A DNA stretch of 53,699 nt from Spirochaetales bacterium (lineage in GTDB: Bacteria > Spirochaetota > Spirochaetia > SZUA-6 > JAFGRV01): positions 1-53,699 of the forward strand of contig JAFGHO010000050.1 of NCBI GenBank assembly GCA_016930085.1, in the 5' to 3' direction. The position numbers and the translations under genes are program-made. The notes below the pieces were generated by a model. The model was not told where the DNA came from and ran no database searches. It saw nothing but the letters and a program-made list of their open reading frames with translations. Below are positions 41,771 to 49,472 of the stretch, in pieces (the stretch's first letter is position 1; every line of letters begins with the position of its first letter).

Positions 41771-43638
41771 CTGACCCGCGGTTTCATAAACAAACCGGAT
41801 CGAATCATAAACATGTCAAGAGGAGGAATCTCGAGGTATATAGGGTGGGAGTGCTGTTTCCGGCGGGTGTGTTCCTGCTGTTATTTCCATTGTTTTCCTT
41901 GATTTCATGTCGAACCCAGGGGAAACCGGTCGTGGCGGTAAAACCGCTTACCGAGGTTTATATCGAAGATGTGGAGAAACTCATCGACGATGAAAAACTC
42001 ATGTACGCACTCCAGGATATCGCCTTTCTCAAAAAAAATAATAATGGAATCGGAAACGAAGTGCTGGAAGACCTGGAGAACAAGGTATATGAAAAGGTGG
42101 CCGCGCAATTCCGGGACTATCTCGAAAAAAAAGAAATTAATAAGGCGGCGGCGCTTTATCGATCGCTTGCCACTATCGGAAAAACGGACCTGCTTCCCGG
42201 CTGGTCGTATAAACGGATTCTCTTTTCGATTGCCGGGGAGGAGGTGGAAAAAGGAAACAGGGCGTCTGCCGTAATGATCTACCTCAAGGCTATGGAAACG
42301 GAAGAGTGTGACGCCGAAGATTTCGCGACCATGATTTCCCTCGCCTCAGAGATAGGCAACACGAAGGCGATAAAAAAAATATCGGATGTTATGAATGGTC
42401 TTGGAATCCCCGTAAAGAAAGAATACATGGAGTTGTTATCGGGAAAGACGACCAAGGCGGAAATGATGAACGGAACGGCGATCATCTGGGTGGATAAAGG
42501 GATAAAAATCGAACAGGGGTACGGGATACCGGATCGCGTGCTTGGCAGCGGGTTTTTTGTCGATTCACGCGGATACATGCTCACCAACCACCATGTTATC
42601 GAGAGCGAAGTCGATCCGGAATATGAAGGATTTTCCAGGCTTTATATCCGTCTTTCAAAAAATGTCAATGAACGGGTGCCGGCCAAAGTCGTTGGATACG
42701 ACAGGATATTCGATCTGGCTCTTTTAAAGGTATCGATCACCCCGGATTACGTTTTTTATTCGGCGGGTGATGTCGAGGTTGAGCCTGGTGACAAGGTAAA
42801 CGCGATAGGAGCGCCGCTCGGGCTTGAAAACACATTGACCTCCGGAATTATCTCCAATGTTTCCAGAAGATTTATCCAGATGGGCGATGTGATGCAGATA
42901 GATGCACCGGTTAATCCGGGTAACAGCGGCGGGCCGCTTCTCGATGATAATGACAATCTGGTCGGTGTCGTTTTCGCGGGACTCGAAATGTTTGAAGGCC
43001 TTAATTTCGCGATTCCCTATAATTGGGTAAACATGGTGTTTCCCGGTCTTTTCGAGGAGGGAGAAGTCATCCATCCATGGCTCGGTCTTGCGTTGGCGGA
43101 AAACGAAAAGGGGCTTGAGGTCATTTATACCGTTCCCGGGGAACCTGCCTGGAGGGTGGGAATACAGAAAGGGGATATTATCGAAAGCCTCGACGGTTCC
43201 CCGTTCAAGTCGATAAGAGATATTCAGGAAGCGATATTACGGTTCGAACCGGAAACCCTGATGAAGCTTTCATGGAAAAGGGGCGACTCGTCTGTTGAAA
43301 GTATCATTTGCCTCGGGAAGCGCCCGTTCAGTCCGATCGAATACGCGATAAAGCGTGATATAAAAGAAAATATTATCATTCCCCTTTTCGGTATGGAGAT
43401 AAAAGCCGTTAAAAATTTCTTATGGGATACCGAGTATGTAGTGAATCGAGTGTATCAGGGTTCTATTGCCGATAATTCCGGTATTTCGGAAAACGATCCG
43501 CTGAGTATTCAGCGATGGCGTTTGGATATGGAGAACAGGATCGCGATTATCCAGGTTTTTGTGAAAAAAAGAAAGGCAGGGTTTTTCGAGAATATTGTTC
43601 AACTTGCAGCGTATCTCGAGACGGATAATTTTCTGTAA
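41767..43638 (+). CDS. HtrA/DegP-like serine protease lipoprotein
   Basis: A 623-residue envelope protease. The long basic N-terminus is followed by a hydrophobic segment ending LFSLISC, a probable lipobox. A helical region (about 60-220) precedes the trypsin-like domain with GSGFFVDSRGYMLTNHHVIE (His about 273), DLALLKV (Asp about 316) and NPGNSGGPLLDD (Ser about 386), so the triad is complete. A PDZ domain follows (GLEVIYTVPGEPAWRVGIQK), then a divergent second PDZ-like region. It is coupled to the TPR protein gene by a 4-base overlap. Probably a quality-control or signalling protease. Confidence 0.92.
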   Translation: MTDPRFHKQTGSNHKHVKRRNLEVYRVGVLFPAGVFLLLFPLFSLISCRTQGKPVVAVKPLTEVYIEDVEKLIDDEKLMYALQDIAFLKKNNNGIGNEVLEDLENKVYEKVAAQFRDYLEKKEINKAAALYRSLATIGKTDLLPGWSYKRILFSIAGEEVEKGNRASAVMIYLKAMETEECDAEDFATMISLASEIGNTKAIKKISDVMNGLGIPVKKEYMELLSGKTTKAEMMNGTAIIWVDKGIKIEQGYGIPDRVLGSGFFVDSRGYMLTNHHVIESEVDPEYEGFSRLYIRLSKNVNERVPAKVVGYDRIFDLALLKVSITPDYVFYSAGDVEVEPGDKVNAIGAPLGLENTLTSGIISNVSRRFIQMGDVMQIDAPVNPGNSGGPLLDDNDNLVGVVFAGLEMFEGLNFAIPYNWVNMVFPGLFEEGEVIHPWLGLALAENEKGLEVIYTVPGEPAWRVGIQKGDIIESLDGSPFKSIRDIQEAILRFEPETLMKLSWKRGDSSVESIICLGKRPFSPIEYAIKRDIKENIIIPLFGMEIKAVKNFLWDTEYVVNRVYQGSIADNSGISENDPLSIQRWRLDMENRIAIIQVFVKKRKAGFFENIVQLAAYLETDNFL

Positions 43639-44218
43639 CCCATTAATTCCGAAGTGTTTTGTGGTATGTATGATTGAATTTGTCATATCATGCACAAATT
43701 TTCAATTTTTGCGGTTGGTATAGGTGTTTTCTGGAGACGAAGTATCCAAAAGGGTGAATAATGACTCGTATACATTGTAGGCAGTCGATCATGACCTTGT
43801 CAATGTTGAATGATAATATACAATTGTCGTAAATTCCTTCGAGGATTTACTTGTATGCTCTTCTCCTCGATACTCCATTACTTAAATATTTTTTCGAATT
43901 CTTCGATAACTTTATTTCCATATTTCTCAACAAAAACCAAAAATAACTCCAATAATCCCCTTGCCGGCTGAGCACTACTATAACAATTCAAATCCGCATG
44001 CAAAAGCTTTATCTTCGATACATCCAATAATCATTCTCATGCATTGTATAACGCTAAAAAACTGCGTGCTGCTTTAAATTTTTCCTAAAATATGACAATA
44101 ATTAAACCCTGCTGAATCTTGACCCCCAATGACCGAAGTCTATTTTCTATGTTTTTCATTTCTTTCGAGTTCCGGCAAAGCGGTGTGATCATCAAATAGA
44201 AATAAAAAATACTATATT
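43639..44218. other. AT-rich intergenic region with decayed coding traces
   Basis: About 580 bases without an intact gene before the rex promoter. The minus strand between about 43882 and 44090 translates, with two stops and no start, into protein-like segments (see the separate entry). Around 44118-44135 the text CTTGACCCCCAATGACC resembles IS21-type element ends, but only by memory. No other gene, tRNA or terminator is visible. Confidence 0.5.
43882..44090 (-). pseudogene. Decayed coding remnant
   Basis: The minus strand reads KFKAARSFLALYNA, stop, E, stop, then LDVSKIKLLHADLNCYSSAQ, PARGLLELFLVFVEKYGNKV and IEEFEKIFK before a TAA at 43882. The amino-acid composition is that of a real helical protein, but stops and a missing start make it inactive. 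A possible TTG start at 44025-44027 would give 48 residues. Not recognised. Confidence 0.35.
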
Positions 44219-44236
44219 TTGTGAAAAAAATCACAA
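44219..44236. promoter_or_regulatory. Rex operator 1
   Basis: TTGTGAAAAAAATCACAA, an inverted repeat matching the known Rex operator consensus (TTGTGAnnnnnnTCACAA). It lies 7 bases upstream of the -35 box. Confidence 0.88.
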
Positions 44237-44242
44237 AATAAC

Positions 44243-44272
44243 TTGACATTCCCCTCGCCCGCAATGTATATT
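44243..44272 (+). promoter_or_regulatory. Promoter of rex-serC-serA
   Basis: TTGACA (44243-44248), 18-base spacer, TATATT (44267-44272). The -10 box is the left end of the second operator palindrome, so Rex bound there would block RNA polymerase. Confidence 0.82.
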
Positions 44273-44300
44273 ATTTGTGAAAGATTTCACAAATAATATA
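44267..44300. promoter_or_regulatory. Rex operator 2 within a 34-bp palindrome
   Basis: The core TTGTGAAAGATTTCACAA (44275-44292) fits the Rex consensus. The symmetry extends outward with TATATTA on the left and TAATATA on the right, giving 34 bp with only the central pair mismatched. It covers the -10 box and the transcription start. Confidence 0.9.
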
Positions 44301-44313
44301 CATGGAGAAAAAT

Positions 44314-44976
44314 ATGAGGGAAAGGGGTAAATGTATACCCGAACTTTCTATCGTCCGCCTCTGCCAGATGTATCGATATCTGGAAGATTGCAATCGTCAT
44401 GGAATAACAACCGTGTTTTCTCCTGAAATCGGTGAAAATCTCGGGGTCCAGGCACATACGGTCCGTAAGGATATCAGCCGCCTTGGCGAGATCGGCAATA
44501 CGGCGGCCGGTTATGATGTAAAAAACCTGAAAGCCCATATCTATCGCCATCTCAATCTGCAAAAGAAGCGGAATGCGTGCGTCGTCGGTCTCGGAAGACT
44601 GGGCCAGGCGATCATCAATTACCAGGAGTTTTTCGAGGGAAGTTACAGGATCAAAGCCGGATTTGATTCGAATATTAATACCCTTGAGATGATCAATACG
44701 ACGATTGATCTTTATCCTTCATACAGAATTTCCGAAATCGTTCAAACATACCGGATCGAACTTGCCGTTATCGCGGTTCCCGCCGGTTCGGCACAGCAGG
44801 TATGCGACAGGCTTGTCGAGGGTGGTGTTCGCGGTATCATTAATTTCGCACCCGTTATTGTGAGAACAGGAAAAAAAGGGGTCATTATTCGTAATAGTGA
44901 TCTCTATGGCGAGTTCAGAATTCTTTCGACATTGATGGATCAATCCAGGGCTCCGGCTGCATTTTACAGCAGGTAA
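44314..44976 (+). CDS. rex: Redox-sensing transcriptional repressor Rex
   Basis: A dimeric repressor that leaves DNA when NADH binds. About 220 residues. The N-terminal winged helix contains [12 protein letters not shown] and [16 protein letters not shown]. The Rossmann domain has [11 protein letters not shown] (GxGxxG) and [19 protein letters not shown]. The C-terminal swapped helix ends the protein. ATG 44314 has GGAG six bases upstream; the ATG at 44302 directly follows the operator and has none. The gene's own promoter carries two Rex operators, so it is autoregulated, together with serC and serA. Confidence 0.95.
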   Translation: MRERGKCIPELSIVRLCQMYRYLEDCNRHGITTVFSPEIGENLGVQAHTVRKDISRLGEIGNTAAGYDVKNLKAHIYRHLNLQKKRNACVVGLGRLGQAIINYQEFFEGSYRIKAGFDSNINTLEMINTTIDLYPSYRISEIVQTYRIELAVIAVPAGSAQQVCDRLVEGGVRGIINFAPVIVRTGKKGVIIRNSDLYGEFRILSTLMDQSRAPAAFYSR

Positions 44977-45017
44977 TGCCCTTTGTAATGATAAATTTAT
45001 TTGACAAGGAGATTATT

Positions 45018-46100
45018 ATGAAAAGAGTGTACAATTTTTCCGCTGGTCCTGCGATGCTGCCCGTATCGGTGTTGAAAAAGGCGCAGGAGGAAATGCTCGA
45101 TTACGGCGGAAGCGGGATGTCGGTCATGGAAATGAGCCACCGCGGTTCCGTTTTCGCGGGCATACTCAAGGAAGCGACCGAACTCCTGCGTGAGGTGATG
45201 GGTGTGCCGTCGAACTACAAGATCCTCTTTCTCCAGGGAGGCGCATCGCTTCAGTTTGCCATGGTGCCGGTCAATCTTTTCAGAAAAAGCAGAAAGGCCG
45301 ATTTTATCCATACCGGTGCGTGGTCGAAAAAGGCCATGGCGGAGGCGAAAAAACTGGGAACCGTGAATGTGGTCGCCTCATCGGAAGACAAAAACTTTAC
45401 TTATATCCCCGATTGGGACGACAACGCCTTCAGTCCGGACGCCGATTACGTTCACATCACGACGAACAATACGATTTACGGGACCAGGTTTACGACGTTT
45501 CCCTCAACGGGGAATGTCCCGCTCGTCGCGGATATGTCCTCCAATATCCTCTCCGAGGCCGTGGATGTATCGAAATTCGGCATCATCTACGCGGGCGCAC
45601 AGAAGAATATCGGACCTGCGGGCGTTACCGTGGTCGTCATAAGGGAGGACCTTCTCGGACATGCACCGGAGAAAACCCTTTCGATGCTCGATTATAAAAT
45701 ACAGGCGGACAATGATTCCTGTTACAATACCCCGCCCTGCTACAGCATCTATATCGCAATGATGGTCTTCAAATGGATAAAGGACCAGGGAGGCCTTGCC
45801 GCGGTCGAAAAGACGAACAAGGAGAAAGCGAAGCTGCTGTATGATTATCTGGACGAATCGGCAATGTTCAAAAGTCCCGTCCGGCCAAAGGACAGATCGA
45901 TCATGAACGTTCCCTTCGTGACGGATTCGGATGAATTGAACGCGGCATTTATCAAGGAAGCCGCGAACCGGGGATTGGTCACCCTGAAAGGACACCGCTC
46001 GGTGGGCGGAATGAGGGCGAGTATTTATAACGCGATGCCGGTCGAAGGCGTTAAAAAACTCATCGAGGTAATGAAAAAATTCGAACATGATAATCGTTAG
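45018..46100 (+). CDS. serC: Phosphoserine aminotransferase
   Basis: PLP enzyme converting 3-phosphohydroxypyruvate to phosphoserine. 360 residues from ATG 45018 (AAGGAG six bases upstream). [52 protein letters not shown] and the PLP-Lys motif [12 protein letters not shown] are all characteristic. It follows rex by 41 bases and precedes serA by about 35. Confidence 0.97.
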   Translation: MKRVYNFSAGPAMLPVSVLKKAQEEMLDYGGSGMSVMEMSHRGSVFAGILKEATELLREVMGVPSNYKILFLQGGASLQFAMVPVNLFRKSRKADFIHTGAWSKKAMAEAKKLGTVNVVASSEDKNFTYIPDWDDNAFSPDADYVHITTNNTIYGTRFTTFPSTGNVPLVADMSSNILSEAVDVSKFGIIYAGAQKNIGPAGVTVVVIREDLLGHAPEKTLSMLDYKIQADNDSCYNTPPCYSIYIAMMVFKWIKDQGGLAAVEKTNKEKAKLLYDYLDESAMFKSPVRPKDRSIMNVPFVTDSDELNAAFIKEAANRGLVTLKGHRSVGGMRASIYNAMPVEGVKKLIEVMKKFEHDNR

Positions 46101-46134
46101 TTCGAAGAAACCGACATGACAAGGAGGAAGCAAC

Positions 46135-47298
46135 ATGTACAAGATACAGACATTGAATAAAATTTCAGCGATAGGACTCGAAGGCCTGCCGAGAGACAGA
46201 TACGAGGTGGCCTCCGAGATTCTCAATCCGGACGCGATCATTGTCCGGAGTTTCGATATGCATACCATGGATTTTCCCCCGTCGCTCAAGGCAGTCGCGC
46301 GGGCGGGGGCGGGTGTCAATAATATACCGATTGAAAAGTGCACCGGAAAGGGTATTGTGGTATTCAATACACCGGGGGCGAACGCGAACGCCGTCAAGGA
46401 ACTTGTTCTGGCATCGCTTTTTCTCAGCTCGCGGAAGATTTACGACGGTATTGCCTGGGCAAAAACGCTCGCGGGCAAAGGTGATGAAGTTCCCAAACTC
46501 ATCGAAAAAGGCAAATCCAGTTACGCGGGGCCCGAAATTATCGGGAAAAAACTCGGGGTCATCGGTCTGGGGGCGATCGGGGCGATGGTCGCCAACGACG
46601 CGCTTTCACTCGGTATGCAGGTCATGGGATTCGACCCGTTCATTTCGGTCGCTTCCGCCTGGGGATTGTCGCGGAACGTGAAACGGGCGAACGTTCTCGA
46701 AACCCTTGTCGCCGAATCGGACTATATTTCCATGCACGTCCCCCTGACCGACCAGACGCGGGGGCTGCTCAACAAGGAACGCTTCGCGCTCATGAAAAAG
46801 GGGGTACGCATCCTCAATTTCTCGAGGAACGGACTCGTCAATAATGAAGACCTCAGGGAGGCGATCGACCAGGGTATTGTGGCGGCCTATGTCACCGATT
46901 TTCCCGACGACAACCTCCTCAATATGCCGAATGTGATCGGCATTCCCCACCTCGGGGCTTCGACTCCCGAAGCCGAGGACAACTGCGCGGTCATGGCGGC
47001 CGACCAGGTGATGGATTTTCTCGAAAACGGGAATATCACCAATTCCGTGAATTTCCCGGCATGCTCCATGCCGCAGTCCGGCAAGAAAAGGATCATCGTC
47101 GCGAACAGGAACATCCCCAATATGGTCGGACAAATTACGACGCTTCTTGCGGGCAACAAGATCAACATCGCGGATATGATCAACAAGCACATGGGCGATT
47201 ACGCTTATAACATCATCGACCTCGACAGCGAGATTTCGGAAGAAAACATCGACAAAGTCAGAAAAATCGAGGGCGTCATCATGGTTCGGGTTATTTAG
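46135..47298 (+). CDS. serA: D-3-phosphoglycerate dehydrogenase
   Basis: NAD-dependent first enzyme of serine synthesis. 387 residues, the short form with a C-terminal ACT domain (about 315-387: RIIVANRNIPNMVGQITTLL). ARAGAGVNNIPIEKCTGKGI, GVIGLGAIGAMVANDALSLG (NAD fold), HVPLTDQTRGLLN, NFSRNGLVN and GIPHLGASTPEAEDN (catalytic His) are present. Control by Rex would tie serine synthesis to NADH level, which makes sense because this step produces NADH. AAGGAGG precedes the ATG. Confidence 0.96.
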   Translation: MYKIQTLNKISAIGLEGLPRDRYEVASEILNPDAIIVRSFDMHTMDFPPSLKAVARAGAGVNNIPIEKCTGKGIVVFNTPGANANAVKELVLASLFLSSRKIYDGIAWAKTLAGKGDEVPKLIEKGKSSYAGPEIIGKKLGVIGLGAIGAMVANDALSLGMQVMGFDPFISVASAWGLSRNVKRANVLETLVAESDYISMHVPLTDQTRGLLNKERFALMKKGVRILNFSRNGLVNNEDLREAIDQGIVAAYVTDFPDDNLLNMPNVIGIPHLGASTPEAEDNCAVMAADQVMDFLENGNITNSVNFPACSMPQSGKKRIIVANRNIPNMVGQITTLLAGNKINIADMINKHMGDYAYNIIDLDSEISEENIDKVRKIEGVIMVRVI

Positions 47299-47313
47299 CC
47301 CGGGCCGGTCAGG

Positions 47314-47335
47314 GGCGGCACCGGCCGGTGCCGCC
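47314..47335 (+). terminator. Perfect GC-rich palindrome after serA
   Basis: A 22-bp perfect palindrome, GGCGGCACCGG/CCGGTGCCGCC, starts 16 bases after the serA stop and is followed by GTCTTGTCC. As RNA it could fold into a very stable stem, but without a T-run it may need another factor. Confidence 0.55.
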
Positions 47336-47462
47336 GTCTTGTCCTCCGTTCCTTCCTCGAAAAGCGCGACATTTCCCCCGACTTTTTTTTGTTTCACTTT
47401 ATTTTTCGCCTTCCGTGTAGTATACTTTTTCTTAAAGAGACTAACGATAAAAGGAGTCTGCC

Positions 47463-47915
47463 ATGGCAAGAAAAATACTCCCCCTCTTTCTCCTTTTTTC
47501 CCTTACGATGTGCGCGACCCTCAATGTCCGGCAGGAGGAGACGGCGCTTATAGATATTATAGGACTGATCAATGACGGTGACGGCGCCGGGCTGGCGGAA
47601 CGTTCCCGAACCCCCTTTCTGCTGGACGGGGAAATCGTGATGATGAGTGCGGATATGAGGGCACTCTGGAACAACCTCGCCGCGTCGGGGTTCGGCATCA
47701 CGGGCGCGGTCGTGACGTCGGTTGAAAGAACCGGAAAGGAAACCTACCGGGAGTTTTCTCCGGCCATGGAGGTGGAGGTTTTTTTCCGGAAATACGTCCC
47801 CCCGACGGCCGTGGTGTCGCATATCAGCTCGAACGAAGGGGAGTACATCTTCCTGACCGCACGGGGCAGGGGGAACCGGACGCTCCTCTACGGCTTCAAA
47901 GGACCGGTGCTATGA
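47463..47915 (+). CDS. Probable lipoprotein, 150 aa
   Basis: AAAAGGAG lies eight bases before the ATG. The signal segment LPLFLLFSLTMC ends in a Cys that may be lipidated. The mature part is a small alpha/beta protein (LIDIIGLINDGDGAGLAERS, then VEVFFRKYV). It resembles SnoaL/NTF2-like secreted domains in layout, but I cannot confirm this. Its stop overlaps the FecR-domain gene (ATGA), so the two are coupled. Confidence 0.7.
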   Translation: MARKILPLFLLFSLTMCATLNVRQEETALIDIIGLINDGDGAGLAERSRTPFLLDGEIVMMSADMRALWNNLAASGFGITGAVVTSVERTGKETYREFSPAMEVEVFFRKYVPPTAVVSHISSNEGEYIFLTARGRGNRTLLYGFKGPVL

Positions 47916-48931
47916 AAAAAACGATTGTGCTTTTTTTGACATTTGCGTGTTTTACCCCCGCGATTTGTACGGCGGATTCCTACCTGGATTACGCCGACGG
48001 GGAGGTCGATATCAGGGACCTAAAGGGCGCGATGTATGAAGCAGTCGAAGGCGACGAGCTTCTCGTCGGGTATTCGGTGATCACGGGTCCTGACGGATAC
48101 GCGGAAGTGCAGTCCGACGGCTCCCTGATCCGGATCAACGAAAACACCATATTCAAACTCATGGAAACGGAAAAGGAAGGGAAAAAGACCGATGTCCTCT
48201 CGTGCCTCGCGGGCTCGGTATATCTCAAGATGAAAAGCCTCACCGAAGACGAAAACGGCCCCCTCATTACAACACAGAGTGCCGTGCTGGGGGTCAGGGG
48301 TACCGCCTTTTCCGTTTTTACCGGGATCGACGGCGCGAGCCTTATCGCCGTCGACGAAGGGAAGGTGGCGGTCAGCGCGGCGGGCGAGTCGGTCGAACTC
48401 GCGGCGGAAGAAGGGGTCGAGGTCAGGCCCGGCGAGGCGCCCGGAGAAAAGTTCCCGGTTCTTCGGGGCAAACTCGATTTCAGAACGTGGAACGAAGCCC
48501 GCCTCGTGGAGTTCGATAAGGACCCGGTCGAGGCGATCGGGCGGGTGAAAAGGCAGATGGACGTCCTCATCGCGAAACTCGAAGAGGAACTTGAGGCCCA
48601 TAAGGAGAGTCTCTACCGAAGGAACGAGGCACACGGGAAACTCGAAGCTTTTGGGGAAAACGAGAAGAACGAGCGTGAAAAATATTACAAGGAGACGGTA
48701 TTCCCCATCGAGGTCGAAACAAGCTACCGGTACCTCAATGTCCGCTATTATGCTCTTTCCGCGCTGTCGCTTCGACGCTATGTCTGCGGAAGGATGTACG
48801 TGACGATGAAAACGTCCTATATTAATAAGAGGGGAAACACGGTCTACGAAGCCTTTCTCCGGGTATACGGTGAGATCCTCTCATCCTATACCGGACACGT
48901 GGTCCCCCATCTCGTCGCGGCGGACATCTGA
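47912..48931 (+). CDS. Exported FecR-domain protein
   Basis: A secreted protein of 339 residues with signal peptide TIVLFLTFACFTPAICTADS. Residues about 25-170 form a FecR domain (SYLDYADGEVDIR, GYAEVQSDGSLIRINENTIF, GSVYLKMKSL, TTQSAVLGVRGTAFSVF, VDEGKVAVSAAGESVEL). FecR domains occur both in iron-signalling anti-sigma proteins and in many spirochaetal surface proteins. There is no sigma factor nearby, so the second is more likely. The C-terminal half is helical and charged (VKRQMDVLIAKLEEELEAHK). Confidence 0.85.
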   Translation: MKKTIVLFLTFACFTPAICTADSYLDYADGEVDIRDLKGAMYEAVEGDELLVGYSVITGPDGYAEVQSDGSLIRINENTIFKLMETEKEGKKTDVLSCLAGSVYLKMKSLTEDENGPLITTQSAVLGVRGTAFSVFTGIDGASLIAVDEGKVAVSAAGESVELAAEEGVEVRPGEAPGEKFPVLRGKLDFRTWNEARLVEFDKDPVEAIGRVKRQMDVLIAKLEEELEAHKESLYRRNEAHGKLEAFGENEKNEREKYYKETVFPIEVETSYRYLNVRYYALSALSLRRYVCGRMYVTMKTSYINKRGNTVYEAFLRVYGEILSSYTGHVVPHLVAADI

Positions 48932-48977
48932 CCGTGATCCGATGCCCGGTTTTTTACCCTGAAAGGAGGAATGATCG

Positions 48978-49415
48978 ATGAAAAAATATTGTGTTTACCT
49001 TGTGACGTTTCTGGCATTATCCGCCCTTCTGATGGCGGGGCTCGCTTCCTGCGATCTGTTTCCGGTCTCGATCGAACAGCGGATTTCAATGTTCGAGGAC
49101 GATTTGAACACATCAGGCAGGGGTGATATCTACCTCCACTTTCACCCGCAGGAGACGGCGATGTACGATCAGATAAAAAACCCCGCTTTTTTCGAAGGCA
49201 GCCCGCTCGATTATGATAACGAGCCGTTTACGATTACGATTTCAAGCGGTCCCACGTCTATCGGAGGAGGGCAGGAACAGCTGACGGGGACTTTTTCACA
49301 TCAGTATGATTCTTTTTCTCTTTTACTCATCATGATGCAGGCAAACGACAGTGATGACTGGCTTATCAAGGAATTCGATCTTGATGGAGGAACCTTTGAA
49401 ATAAAGCGGGAATAG
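48978..49415 (+). CDS. Lipoprotein, 145 aa
   Basis: AAAGGAGG precedes the ATG. The signal peptide with lipobox LMAGLASC is clear. The mature part begins DLFPVSIEQRISMFEDDLNT and is beta-rich and acidic, ending GGTFEIKRE. It looks related in length and layout to the lipoprotein at the start of this three-gene cluster. Function unknown. Confidence 0.78.
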   Translation: MKKYCVYLVTFLALSALLMAGLASCDLFPVSIEQRISMFEDDLNTSGRGDIYLHFHPQETAMYDQIKNPAFFEGSPLDYDNEPFTITISSGPTSIGGGQEQLTGTFSHQYDSFSLLLIMMQANDSDDWLIKEFDLDGGTFEIKRE

Positions 49416-49472
49416 CCCTCCGCGTTCTTTCACACGCACTGCGCCTCAGCGGTCCTTCGCTTACCGGAACGA

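Noticed and set aside
16056-43830. TACAATTGTCGT occurs near 16056, 32735 and 43815
   Set aside because: One copy is inside coding sequence and the flanks differ. ACAATTGT is a short palindrome, so three hits in 54 kb are weak evidence for a repeat family.
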